Numbered from the stretch's first letter, positions 1 to 7,724 are shown. The stretch is DNA of 28,652 nt from JBBQVO01 sp038211505 (GCA_038211505.1 JBBQVO010000019.1:1-28652), one strand, 5' to 3'. The notes: a model not told the origin generated them from the letters alone. A program made the numbers and translations.

Positions 1-1048
1 ATTCGTTGACGGCGGCGACAAGGGCGACGAGTACAAATACTGAGTGCCCGAGACCTAGTCGATCATAGATCGGCCGTCGTCGCCGCCGAAGATCCGCGTC
101 GAAACGCCCGCGGCGGGTGTGCAGCGGATGACGATCGAGCAGACGTACACGTTGCCTGCGAGCATCGCCGCCGATCGCATGTCGCGCAGCGCTTCTACGG
201 CTGAAGAGCGCGTCGTTTCGACGATCACGCTCACGGGGGGCGTGCCGCGCGTTGATATCGCGACCACTGTCTTCAACGCGGCGTCGGATCATCGGCTACG
301 GGTGCACTTTCCGTCAGGCATCAAGACGGACGTCTCGAAGGGCGATCAGCACTTCGGCGTCGTCCAGCGGCCGCTCGCGCTGCCGGCATGGGATCCGGCG
401 ACGTGGATGGAAGAGCCGATGGGCACGTACCCGCAGAAGGCGTTCGCCAGCGTCGATGACGGCGTGCGCGGCCTGACGATCGCTAACCGCGGATTGCCCG
501 AGTACGAAGTGCTCGACACGCCCGACGGCGCCGAGATCGCGGTGACGCTAATGCGCTGCGTCGGCTGGCTCTCGCGCTCGGACATCTCGTCGCGGCGCGG
601 CGGCGCTGGGCCGCAACTCCGTACGCCGGGCGCGCAGATGCACGGCCGCTACGACTTCGCCTACAGCATCATCCCACACGCCGGCGACTGGGCAGCCGCA
701 GAGGCGCATGTGCAGTCGGTGCAGCATCTGCGGCCGATGCGCGCGCGGTGGAACCGGCAGGGTCTCGGCCACATCGACTGGTCGGGCGCGCTGCTGCACG
801 TCGACTCGCCGGCGTTCGTGGTCAGCGCGATCAAGCGCGCCGAAGATGGCGACGGCGTCATCGTCCGCGTCTACAACACGCTCGATGTTGAGGCCGATAC
901 GGCGATCGACGTGCCGTCGGCGCGCGGCGCCGTCTCGATGGTCAACCTGAACGAAGAATTCATCACGGATCTGCGCCGCGATGATGACGGCGTCGCCATC
1001 ACCGCGCGCCCGAACGAAATCGTCACGCTGCGCTTCCGCCGCGAGTAA
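1..1048 (+). pseudogene. GH38 alpha-mannosidase, C-terminal part, interrupted by two stops
   Basis: This is the C-terminal beta-rich part of a glycoside hydrolase family 38 alpha-mannosidase, an enzyme family that removes alpha-mannose residues; the N-terminal catalytic part lies before the window. In the frame of the long downstream ORF, the first codons read FVDGGDKGDEYKY, matching the GH38 signature that normally continues as Y-N-Y-C/S-P-P-E. Here TGA (41-43) sits where Cys or Ser is expected. After VPET a TAG (56-58) follows, and then the frame continues unbroken from SIIDRP to TAA at 1046-1048. Downstream blocks such as QRPLALPAWDP and YDFAYSIIPHAGDW are typical of the family. The first ATG after the stops is at 119 and would give 309 aa without the active site. 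The best reading is a recently inactivated gene; two base errors in the sequence are the main alternative. Family recognition is confident, and the stops are seen directly. Confidence 0.8.
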
Positions 1049-1220
1049 TCTCGATACCCGGGGCGGACGGCTGCCGGAATGGGCTGTAGTGGTTACGGCC
1101 GCTCACGCGCCCGTTCGTTCACTTTGTCGCAACCGAGGTGATCAACGGTAAGCTCGGATTGCGATCCCGGCCCTCGGTGGCAAAGGGAGCTCCTCAGCTC
1201 CTGACCCTTCCGCTTTTCAA

Positions 1221-1269
1221 TTCTCACTTCTCACTTCTCACTTCTCACTTCTCGCTTCTCGCTTCTCGC
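1221..1269. repeat. Heptamer tandem repeat tract 1
   Basis: Seven exact-length 7-bp units stand in a row: four TTCTCAC followed by three TTCTCGC. On the minus strand the unit is YGAGAAG. Degenerate copies continue toward about 1195 (minus-strand TGAAAAG, CGGAAGG, CAGGAG). The tract fills most of the 234-bp gap between the mannosidase remnant and the next gene; I see no gene or clear terminator in the rest of that gap. The unit shares its consensus with the tract at 26524-26632. Confidence 0.9.
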
Positions 1270-1282
1270 ATCCCGCGCCACG

Positions 1283-1591
1283 TCACTGCCCCATCACGGC
1301 GGCCGTCGCGCCGGCGATCTGCTCGCGCATGCGGGTGAGCCGCGCTTCCCCGATGCTCTCGCGGATGTCGGCGCGAATGGCGTCGGTGCCTGAGACGTAC
1401 GTGAACGCGTCGTCGCCGCGACGGACGAGGCCGGCACCGACGGCTTCGCTCAGCACCTCCGTCATCGTCTCTTCGCTGACGCGCACGAGATGCCGCATCA
1501 CCTCGTAGCGCAACGGCGTCTCCGATGCGGCGACGAGATCAGAGATGCGGCGGGCGGCGCTGGAGAGCGTCATCAGGTGCTCGGCGTCCAT
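1283..1591 (-). CDS. Small winged-helix-like hypothetical protein
   Basis: This is a 102-aa soluble protein of unknown function. The middle (about residues 25-70: RYEVMRHLVRVSEETMTEVLSEAVGAG, then LVRRGDD and a beta-hairpin-like FTYVS) has the helix-helix-wing pattern of a winged helix. It resembles the segment that follows the ATPase domain in large AAA/LuxR-type regulators, but here it stands alone without an ATPase. The ATG at 1591 was chosen because the reading frame beyond it only antisenses ispD. There is no obvious ribosome binding site, and 30 nt separate it from the divergent ispD start, so the two may share a promoter region. DNA binding or a role as a detached regulatory domain is inference. 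Confidence 0.6.
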   Translation of the reverse strand: MDAEHLMTLSSAARRISDLVAASETPLRYEVMRHLVRVSEETMTEVLSEAVGAGLVRRGDDAFTYVSGTDAIRADIRESIGEARLTRMREQIAGATAAVMGQ

Positions 1592-1621
1592 GACGTGAGT
1601 GTACCGCCGCGGTGCCGTACC

Positions 1622-2332
1622 ATGGCCGGCATGGGCGAAGTGACAACGGGCGCCACCTCCGCGATCATCGTCGCCGCCGGTCGCAGCGAGCGGATGGGCG
1701 CCACGGACAAGGTCTTTGCGCAGTTGATGGGCCGGCCGCTGCTCGCCTGGACGCTGGCGGCGTTCAAGCGATGCGACGGCATCGACCAGATCGTCGTCGT
1801 CGCGTCGGCGGCGAACATCGACCGGATGGAGCGCTTCGTTCTCGACTGGAAGTTCGCGAAGGTGACGGCGATCGTCACGGGCGGCGCTGATCGGCAGGCG
1901 TCGGTGCGCGCCGGTCTCGACGCCGCGTCCGGCGCGCAGATCGTCGTCGTCCACGACGGCGCGCGGCCGCTCGTCACGCCGGAACTGATCAGCGCCGGCG
2001 TCGCGCTCGCCCGCGAGACGGGCGCCGCGCTGTGCGCGACGCCTTCGCGCGACAGCGTGAAGGTGGTCGATGGCGATCCGCCCGTCGTGCGGCAGACGCA
2101 CGATCGCGGACAGATCTGGCTGGCGCAGACGCCGCAAGCGTTCGATCGCGCAGTGCTGCTACGCGCGCACGAGCAGGCGACGGACGTGGCGACCGATGAC
2201 GCCGCGCTCGTTGAGGCGACGGGGCATGCGGTGCGGGTGTACGACGGCGGGGCGTGGAACATGAAAGTAACGACGCCGGAAGACATGATAGTCGCCGAGG
2301 CGCTGCTTCGTGAGCGCTTCGCCAACCCTTAA
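1622..2332 (+). CDS. ispD: 2-C-methyl-D-erythritol 4-phosphate cytidylyltransferase
   Basis: IspD transfers CMP from CTP to 2-C-methyl-D-erythritol 4-phosphate, the third step of the MEP isoprenoid pathway in the cytosol. At about 236 aa it has the usual family length. It shows the nucleotide-binding glycine-rich start IIVAAGRSERMG followed by DK, the VVHDGARPLV block, and the C-terminal KVTTPEDMIVAEALL block with its metal-binding Asp and Glu. The start could be ATG 1622 or the in-frame ATG 1631; neither has a clear Shine-Dalgarno, and a long upstream extension of the frame is antisense to the neighbouring gene. ispF, often adjacent or fused elsewhere, is not next to it. It converges on the LysM gene with a 26-nt gap. 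Related sugar-nucleotide transferases are excluded by the VHDGARP and TTPED motifs. Confidence 0.93.
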   Translation: MAGMGEVTTGATSAIIVAAGRSERMGATDKVFAQLMGRPLLAWTLAAFKRCDGIDQIVVVASAANIDRMERFVLDWKFAKVTAIVTGGADRQASVRAGLDAASGAQIVVVHDGARPLVTPELISAGVALARETGAALCATPSRDSVKVVDGDPPVVRQTHDRGQIWLAQTPQAFDRAVLLRAHEQATDVATDDAALVEATGHAVRVYDGGAWNMKVTTPEDMIVAEALLRERFANP

Positions 2333-2358
2333 CCCCTGGCCTCCGGAGAGCGTCGCGA

Positions 2359-3048
2359 CTACGGACGCTTCGGCGGGATGACGATCACGTCGCCGATATG
2401 CAGATCCGTCGGATTGATGCCGGGGTTCGCCGCGAGCAGATCTTCGAGCGTGACGCCGAACTTGTCGGCGACCTTCGCCGGGAAGTCGCCCTCCTGGATC
2501 GTGTAGGTCGTGCCGACGGACGTCACCGTCGGCGTTGCGCCGGGTGGGGGCGGTGGTGGCGGCGCTGCGGGCGTATCCGTCGCGGCCGGCTCGGTCGCGG
2601 GCGGGGGCGTGCTCGTTGACGGCGCAGTGGTCGCGGCCGGCGCTTCGGTCGCGGGCTGCTTCGTCGCCGTGCCGCCGGGCTTGACGGTGGCGGCGGCCGT
2701 CGCGGGCGGCGCGTCGGTGCCCTGCGGAAGCTTGATCACCTGGCCGGCGCGGAGCAGCGCCGGGTCGATGCCGGGGTTGGCCGTGCGCAGGTCATCGAGG
2801 CCGATGCCGAGGCGCGACGCGATGCCGGCGAGCGTGTCGCCTGACTGAATCGTGTACGTCGAGCCGCCGCCAGCCTGGACGGCGCTGTTGCCGAGAATCT
2901 TCACGTCGGGCAGTTTCGCCGGCAGCGTTGCCGTCGCGATCTTGCTGCTGTCCGGCGACTTCGCCGTCGTCGATCCGCCACCGCACGCCGCTGCGGCGAT
3001 GCTCAACGTGCAACATGCGACAGCCAGGATGACCCGTTCGAGCCTCAA
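2359..3048 (-). CDS. LysM-domain lipoprotein (two LysM)
   Basis: This 229-aa exported lipoprotein has an N-terminal signal with lipobox AAAC (Cys22). A first LysM follows at about 64-108 (YTIQSGDTLAGIASRLGI, NPGIDP, AGQVIKLP). Residues ~110-178 form a long low-complexity Ala/Thr/Pro linker including a run of prolines, and a second LysM sits at ~180-225. LysM domains bind the N-acetylglucosamine backbone of peptidoglycan, so the protein probably tethers to the cell wall from the membrane. There is no enzymatic domain. The second LysM is atypical, with GDFPAKVADKF in place of the usual GDTL-x-x-I-A. The start is TTG at 3048, supported by GGGAGG five bases upstream and by the complete signal peptide it yields. 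Confidence 0.88.
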   Translation of the reverse strand: MRLERVILAVACCTLSIAAAACGGGSTTAKSPDSSKIATATLPAKLPDVKILGNSAVQAGGGSTYTIQSGDTLAGIASRLGIGLDDLRTANPGIDPALLRAGQVIKLPQGTDAPPATAAATVKPGGTATKQPATEAPAATTAPSTSTPPPATEPAATDTPAAPPPPPPPGATPTVTSVGTTYTIQEGDFPAKVADKFGVTLEDLLAANPGINPTDLHIGDVIVIPPKRP

Positions 3049-3138
3049 TACGCCTCCCAGACGATGGTGGAACCGCGACGATCGTATCGGAGAGCCGCGA
3101 TGCGGGCAATTTGGGCGTCACAAGACCGCGACTCGGGC

Positions 3139-3933
3139 TCATGTGCCCGGATAATGCGACTGTACAGCCGCGTAGAGCCCGCTGACGATCTCGTCCGCGC
3201 GGTCGACGCGGTCCAACGTGAACGCTTCACCTTCAAGATCCGCCGCCCCGAGGGTAATTCGGTCCCGGAGGGATTGCGGCACGTCCGATTCGAGCGCATC
3301 GAGTGTCGCAGATAGATTCGTCGCGAGATCGCTCGTGGATATCGTTCGAATGCGAAACGCATCCAGATTGTCGACGATGCGACGAATCAGGACCGGCATG
3401 CCGTCGTCACTCCGTCTATCGCTAAGCAGCTTTTGAGCTGACCCTCTCACCAGCGACACGTTTTGAAGGCGTTTGCCTGTTGGAGAGGTAACGAGCCGAT
3501 CCACGGAAGCCAATTCGGCGACAACTGGCCACAGGTCGGTTCGGAGGATGGCGCCGAACTCTTCCCGGCGGTCGGCATCATCAACGGCGACGTCCAGATC
3601 CAGTAACTCACTCAGGCGCTGCTCCTGATCCGGTGCGACCAAGTTATCTAGCCTCGTGCGTACATGGCACTCATGTTCCTTCGGAAAGTTGACATCACCA
3701 AGTGGAACGAACCAGAGCGCGAAGTTGACAAAGTATTTAGGACCGTAGTTCGATTTTTGGAGCTCGATCACTGCGATGGTGTCGATTTGCCGCAAATACC
3801 AAGCGCCGGAATGTCGTACAAAGCCCGCCTCCGTGGAGAATTGTTCGAGCGTCAGCTTGAGTAGGTTCGCGGTCTTCACCGTCGTAGCCGCCCACTTGAG
3901 CTTATCCTGCGATGTGCGGGCACCGTCGAGCAA
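3139..3933 (-). CDS. DUF4304 domain protein
   Basis: This is a 264-aa cytosolic protein. The N-terminal ~130 residues match the DUF4304 pattern: a helix ending in GFVRHSGAWYLR, then a strand with VIELQKSNYGPKYFVNFALWF and the later HECHVRTRLDNL. The remaining ~130 residues are helical and unassigned. DUF4304 has no established function and is often encoded by scattered accessory genes. The gene lies in the same frame as, and 30 nt after the stop of, the M28 peptidase gene. The first start codon after that stop is TTG (3933), with no strong ribosome binding site. Its base composition looks less GC-biased than its neighbours (AAA, ATT and TTT codons in the conserved part), which hints at acquisition by transfer. 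Confidence 0.7.
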   Translation of the reverse strand: MLDGARTSQDKLKWAATTVKTANLLKLTLEQFSTEAGFVRHSGAWYLRQIDTIAVIELQKSNYGPKYFVNFALWFVPLGDVNFPKEHECHVRTRLDNLVAPDQEQRLSELLDLDVAVDDADRREEFGAILRTDLWPVVAELASVDRLVTSPTGKRLQNVSLVRGSAQKLLSDRRSDDGMPVLIRRIVDNLDAFRIRTISTSDLATNLSATLDALESDVPQSLRDRITLGAADLEGEAFTLDRVDRADEIVSGLYAAVQSHYPGT

Positions 3934-3963
3934 TCGGCCGAGCCGTACGGCACGTTCAGCACG

Positions 3964-5274
3964 TCATCTCCCCGCGATCTTCGAGAGCGTTTCGTACGCG
4001 ACCGATACCGTCGCAGCGAGCGACGACGGGAGGATGCGGTCGATTGCGTCGGCGGGTTGGTGGATCAGGTTGTCTTCGCGGTAGAGCATGACGACCGGGA
4101 TGCCGGCGCGCTGGAAGCTCAGGTGATCGCTGCCGGCGCCCGCCGGCAGCGACGACGCCGACGCGACGAAGCCGAGGTTCTGCGCCTGCACACGCGCCGT
4201 CTCGATCAGATCCGCATCGCCGATCAGTTGCAGATCTTCTTTGACGCCGACGACGTCGAGATTGATCATCGCCCGCATGCTGTTGACGTCGTCGGGCGAC
4301 AACGTGTCGACGAAGGCTTTGCTGCCGAAGAGGCCGAACTCTTCGGCGCTGAAGAGCGCGAAGCAGTTTGCGCCGGGCAGATGGCGCGCGGCGGCGACCC
4401 GCGCCAGCTCAAGCACGCTGGCCGTGCCCGAGGCGTTGTCGTCGGCGCCGCCTGTGACGGCGACGCTGTCGTAGTGGCCGCCGCTGACCGTCGTGCACGT
4501 CGCGACGCCTTTGGGCCGGGCGATGACATTGTACGCCGTGCCCTTCGGCGGCGACACGGTGATCGTCGCATCGAGCGGAGCGGCGGCGAGGCGCGCGACG
4601 AGATCTTCGCCGGCGGCCTGCGAGATGCCCTCGGCGGGGATCGTCGCCGGCGTGCTCTGATCGCCGATGAGCGAGCCGGGGACGTTGTTGTAGACGATGA
4701 CGCCGGCGGCGCCCGCGGCAACGGCGTGATCGACCTTGTCGCTGAACGAAATGTCGCCGCGCTGGACGAGGGCGATCATCCCGCGCGCACCGCCGGCCGG
4801 GAAGTCTTCCACACGGCCGATGCCGGCGTTTACGAGCGGGCCGGTCGCGTTGCCGGCAAGCGAGCCGCGCAGCGCGATGCCCGGGATGCCTGTCCCGGCG
4901 ACGTCGACGCGCGCCGGCAGGAACGCCGTGGCATCGAAGGCGAAGTCCTGCAGCGTGACGTCGTAGCCGTAGCCCTGGAGCGTCGTCTGGATGTAGTCGC
5001 GCGCCGTGATCTCGCTCGGCGTGCCGGCGACGCGCGGGCCGATGTCGACCGAGAGCTTCTTCGTGACGTCGTATACGTGCTGGCCGTCGATCTCCGACGA
5101 CGCAAGCGGATCGATCGTCGGCGTCGCGACGGGAGCGACCGTCGCGAGCTCTTGCGGGGTCCCGGGCGGCGTCGTCGCGGTGCGAGGGGCGCTACTGCCG
5201 CCGCCGCAGGCGACGAGCGTCACGCACGCGACGACTGAGAGCGCGATGGCGTCGAGGCATCGAGGAAGATTCAG
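3964..5274 (-). CDS. M28-family metallopeptidase lipoprotein, probable CTG start
   Basis: This is a secreted, membrane-anchored zinc aminopeptidase of the M28 family with an inserted PA domain (about residues 115-225 of 436). The zinc and catalytic residues expected for M28 are visible, numbered from CTG: His267 in GGHYDS, Asp278 in GADDNASG, the Glu pair 311/312 in SAEEFG, Asp340 in NLDVVG, and His405 in DNLIHQPAD. The first canonical start, GTG 5223, would leave only five residues before the lipobox Cys (LVAC) and no signal peptide. Seventeen codons further up is CTG (5274), five bases after a perfect AAGGAG, giving a 22-residue signal with Arg, a hydrophobic core and LVAC. No ATG, GTG or TTG occurs between. 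A Thr/Pro-rich stalk follows the Cys. It probably trims extracellular peptides; the substrate is unknown. Confidence 0.88.
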   Translation of the reverse strand: MNLPRCLDAIALSVVACVTLVACGGGSSAPRTATTPPGTPQELATVAPVATPTIDPLASSEIDGQHVYDVTKKLSVDIGPRVAGTPSEITARDYIQTTLQGYGYDVTLQDFAFDATAFLPARVDVAGTGIPGIALRGSLAGNATGPLVNAGIGRVEDFPAGGARGMIALVQRGDISFSDKVDHAVAAGAAGVIVYNNVPGSLIGDQSTPATIPAEGISQAAGEDLVARLAAAPLDATITVSPPKGTAYNVIARPKGVATCTTVSGGHYDSVAVTGGADDNASGTASVLELARVAAARHLPGANCFALFSAEEFGLFGSKAFVDTLSPDDVNSMRAMINLDVVGVKEDLQLIGDADLIETARVQAQNLGFVASASSLPAGAGSDHLSFQRAGIPVVMLYREDNLIHQPADAIDRILPSSLAATVSVAYETLSKIAGR

Positions 5275-5347
5275 TGGGGCTCCTTGAAGGCGGAGGGCGC
5301 GGATGGCGGGCTCGCGTTCAAGTATACGGCTGCGCGATCGCGGCGGA

Positions 5348-5806
5348 TTACTTGCGGCCGCGGCGGCGCAGCCAGTCGCGGAAGCGCGACGCCGCGGGCG
5401 GATCGGAGTACTCGATCGGCTGGCCGCGCCAACGCTTCTCGTAGTATCGCGCGCCGGAGATCGTGCGCTGGCTGTCGCGGCCGATGACGGCGCCGATGAA
5501 GGCGGCGACCGTCAGAATGAGGCCGATGATGCGGACGTACCCGGCGTAGCCGCCGAAGAGGCCCGGCACGAACCAGGCCAGCAGCATCAGCGACAGTCCG
5601 GCGAGCATGATGTGACCAAGCGTGATCCGCGAGAATCGCTTGCGGGCATTGGTCGATGCGCGCTCGAACGCGCCGGGGCCGCTCTCTTCGCGCTGGCGCT
5701 TCTTGATCTTTGAAACGAGGCGCTCTTCCGGCACGAAGTTGTCGAGCCTGTCAAGCAGTTCCTCGATCTCGCGCTGGACCCGGTCGGCGGGTTCCTTCTG
5801 GGGCAT
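5348..5806 (-). CDS. Two-TM membrane protein, hypothetical
   Basis: This is a 152-aa protein with an acidic helical N-terminus (REIEELLDRLDNFVPEE), a basic stretch (KIKKRQRE, NARKRFSR), two membrane segments at about 63-84 and 90-109 separated by a short Gly-rich loop, and a very basic C-terminal tail ending DWLRRRGRK. Both ends probably face the cytoplasm. I recognise no functional family, though similar small proteins are common in Chloroflexota. The ATG at 5806 was preferred over the upstream in-frame ATG at 5893 because the extra 29 residues are low-complexity and are encoded by a DNA palindrome (CCGTAGG...CCTACGG, 5831-5876). Initiation at 5893 cannot be excluded. Confidence 0.7.
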   Translation of the reverse strand: MPQKEPADRVQREIEELLDRLDNFVPEERLVSKIKKRQREESGPGAFERASTNARKRFSRITLGHIMLAGLSLMLLAWFVPGLFGGYAGYVRIIGLILTVAAFIGAVIGRDSQRTISGARYYEKRWRGQPIEYSDPPAASRFRDWLRRRGRK

Positions 5807-6019
5807 CGGATTGGGCTTTCTGCCGTGGTCGCCGTAGGTGGCCCTGCGGCCCGCCGTTGGCGGCCTACGGTAATTGTACGCACCGTTCGCCAAGCACGTC
5901 CAGCATCAGAATCGGTATCTGGCGTCAATTCCGCCGTGAGAATTTACCCGCACCTTACGCGGGGTTGCCGGAGCGGTCACGCGCATCGGTCTACTGTGTT
6001 GTTGTAGGGAGCGTGGTCG

Positions 6020-6733
6020 ATGATGAAGAAGGAGAGGAACCAGATGGATATCAAGACGAAGGTCATCGCTGTCACCGCCGCGGCAGTCATCCTGCTGGCG
6101 GGCACGGCAGGGACGGTGGGGTACGTTTCGGCGCAGGAGGGCGGGGCCAACCCGACACCTCCGGCGGCGACGCAGCAACCGAAGAACAAGCAGGATCGGC
6201 AGCAACGGCGGGACAACTTCCTGCAGCGGGTCGCGGACAAGCTCAATGTCAGCCTCGAGCAATTGAAGCAGTCGTTCAAGGACTCGGCGATCGACGCGGT
6301 CAACGCGTCGGTGGCGGATGGCAAGATCACGCAGGATCAGGCGACGAAGATGATCGACCGGATCAACAAGGGCAACGGCGCTGGCCTCGGCCATTTCCTG
6401 CGGGCCCACGGTAACGAGATCCGGGCATTCCGCGTGAAGGTGCGCGCTGGCGTCATCCAGTCGGCGGCGACGGCGCTCAACGTGCAGCCGGCCGACCTCC
6501 GCACGCAGCTGAAGGACGGGAAGTCGATCGCCGATGTCGCGACGACGCAGAACGTGAGCCTCGACACGGTGAAGACGCAGATCACGACCGACGCGAAGAC
6601 GAAGCTCGACGCGGCGGTGACGAACAAGAAGCTGACGCAGGGGCAGGCCGACAAGGCGCTGCAGACGCTGACGAACAATCTCGACAAGATCCTCAACGCC
6701 AAGCGGGCGCCGAAGCCCGCGACGACGCCGTAA
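6020..6733 (+). CDS. Secreted alpha-helical protein, hypothetical
   Basis: This is a 237-aa exported protein with a Lys-rich n-region, a hydrophobic core (TAAAVILLAGTAGTVGYV) and a likely signal-peptidase site near VSAQ. The mature part is rich in Lys, Gln, Ala and Asp and is nearly all helical. It has internally similar blocks of the type LNVSLEQLKQS and LNVQPADLRTQLKDGKSIADVA, each followed by DAV/AAV-N/T-x-K-hT-Q-x-QA. Proteins of this pattern are common in Gram-positive bacteria and Chloroflexota, but their function is unknown. Two starts are possible: ATG 6020 after AGGGAG (6006-6011), or ATG 6044 after GGAGAGG. The longer form is given. The gene stands alone and ends in a strong hairpin terminator. 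Confidence 0.8.
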   Translation: MMKKERNQMDIKTKVIAVTAAAVILLAGTAGTVGYVSAQEGGANPTPPAATQQPKNKQDRQQRRDNFLQRVADKLNVSLEQLKQSFKDSAIDAVNASVADGKITQDQATKMIDRINKGNGAGLGHFLRAHGNEIRAFRVKVRAGVIQSAATALNVQPADLRTQLKDGKSIADVATTQNVSLDTVKTQITTDAKTKLDAAVTNKKLTQGQADKALQTLTNNLDKILNAKRAPKPATTP

Positions 6734-6758
6734 CGAGAGCGATTCGACCACTGATGCG

Positions 6759-6778
6759 GGGCCGCCGAAAGGCGGCCC
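6759..6778 (+). terminator. Intrinsic terminator with GAAA tetraloop
   Basis: A perfect 8-bp stem (GGGCCGCC / GGCGGCCC) is closed by a GAAA loop 26 nt after the stop of the 6020-6733 gene. The downstream sequence TGCTGTCGTTT is only moderately T-rich, so termination may be imperfect, but the stem is very stable. Confidence 0.75.
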
Positions 6779-6880
6779 TGCTGTCGTTTCCGGGGTACAG
6801 AATTGCGTTATGTTTTGCGATTTGAAGCTGAATGAGAGTTCGTTTTGTAATTTTGGCTCGCTCGCGTAATGCGACCGCGT

Positions 6881-7112
6881 GGGTATTTCGACCCGGGAGC
6901 GCGGGGGCCGAGAATCGTAGCGCGGGCGTTTCAGCCCGCGCGGGGCCGTGACTGGGGCGCGATACTGAGCGCCAGGCCAACATCCACCTGCGCGGAACGA
7001 GCTGAGGTTTCGAACGGAGAGTACAGGTCTGAAGACCTGTCCGTACGGGTTTGTCTTCGCGATTATCGGCCACCCTCGCTGCCCCCGCGCGGGCTGGAAA
7101 TCCCACGCTACG
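6881..7112. repeat. Cluster of REP-like palindromes
   Basis: The 414-bp gap between 6733 and 7148 holds no credible gene but several palindromes. GGGT-atttcg-ACCC lies at 6881-6894 and GCGCGGGC-gtttca-GCCCGCGC (perfect 8-bp stem) at 6920-6941. ACAGGTC-tgaa-GACCTGT (perfect 7-bp stem) lies at 7023-7040, and 7084-7112 is an inverted, diverged copy of the second element including its CGTAGCG flank. Paired, oppositely oriented palindromes of this kind resemble REP/BIME units mobilised by RAYT-type transposases. No such transposase is in the window. The stretch just before (about 6800-6865) is unusually AT-rich. Confidence 0.7.
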
Positions 7113-7147
7113 AATAGACGGCCGACGGTCCTTGCACTCACTACGAC

Positions 7148-7546
7148 TCAGGCTGCGGGATCTTGCTGCGAGAGCTGCACTGCGTCTTCGAAGAGGAGCA
7201 GATCGCCGGGCTGGGTCTGTGTGCGCTCGGCGACGCCGGCGGGGAGTTCGAGTGTGTCTTTCGCGCCGCGGCCGCCGAAGGCGATCCACCACTGGCGCAT
7301 CGCGGGGACGATCTTGACGACGCGATCCTCTTTGTTGAGGAAGATCGCGTCGAACCGGAAGCGCATGAAGAACGAGTGGATGGAGGCGCTCTTGGTCAGC
7401 AAGATGCCGCTGCCTTCGGCGACGCTCTTGCGCCCCATCAGCCCGAAGAAGCGTGAGACGAACGACGATGCGAGGTTGGCGTTTGTCGCCAGCATCGTGT
7501 CGCGGTCGGCGTTGCGGACGGAGAAGGTCTTGAGTTTCGTCGGCAC
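7148..7546 (-). CDS. DUF192 family protein
   Basis: This 132-aa protein matches DUF192 throughout: RFFGLMGRK near residue 33, the IHSFFMRFRFDAIFLN core at ~57-71, KIVPAM, and ELPAGVAERT near the end. DUF192 proteins form a small compact beta fold; their role is not established, and many are exported or sit next to cell-envelope genes. GTG 7546 was chosen because GAGGGA precedes it at suitable distance and because it leaves a 10-nt gap after the upstream small membrane-protein gene. The longer ORF start at 7597 would overlap that gene by 41 nt. The two genes are probably co-transcribed. Confidence 0.85.
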   Translation of the reverse strand: MPTKLKTFSVRNADRDTMLATNANLASSFVSRFFGLMGRKSVAEGSGILLTKSASIHSFFMRFRFDAIFLNKEDRVVKIVPAMRQWWIAFGGRGAKDTLELPAGVAERTQTQPGDLLLFEDAVQLSQQDPAA

Positions 7547-7556
7547 CAGCAGTCCC

Positions 7557-7724
7557 TCAGCGGCGCAATGCAGTGTGGATGATGTAGACGCTGCCATTCA
7601 CGAACCAGGCGAGAAAGAAGAACACGGGCCCAAGGTAGATGCCGATCAACGCGTACACGAGCACGAAGGCGATCGCCACATCCCAGTTGCCGCGCAGCGA
7701 GCGAAACAACCCGTCCATAGTCAC
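7557..7724 (-). CDS. Small membrane protein, hypothetical
   Basis: This is a 55-aa protein with one long or two short hydrophobic segments (VAIAFVLVYALIGIYLGPVFFFLAWFV) between a charged N-terminus (DGLFRSLRGNWD) and a short basic tail. It is likely an inner-membrane protein. The start was set to GTG 7724, nine bases after GGAGG; ATG 7718 two codons on is an alternative. No family recognised. It lies just upstream of the DUF192 gene on the same strand. Confidence 0.6.
   Translation of the reverse strand: MTMDGLFRSLRGNWDVAIAFVLVYALIGIYLGPVFFFLAWFVNGSVYIIHTALRR

Noticed and set aside
41..58. TGA as selenocysteine and TAG as pyrrolysine in the GH38 gene
   Set aside because: Two different recoding events 15 bp apart are improbable, and no recoding element or machinery is visible. 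Pseudogene or sequence error is simpler.
1573..2325. 250-codon minus-strand frame opposite ispD
   Set aside because: Ser/Arg/Thr-rich shadow; ispD on plus has all family motifs.
4057..5238. 393-codon plus-strand frame opposite the M28 peptidase
   Set aside because: Arg/Asp/Ala-rich shadow typical of GC-rich DNA; the minus strand carries all M28 metal-binding residues.
5906..7141. 411-codon minus-strand frame
   Set aside because: It runs antisense through the secreted helical protein gene and the REP palindromes. Its translation is Arg/Leu-rich with no domain.
6734..7147. tRNA or other structured RNA gene in the large gap
   Set aside because: No TTCGA-type T-loop or cloverleaf is visible; the hairpins fit REP-like palindromes better.
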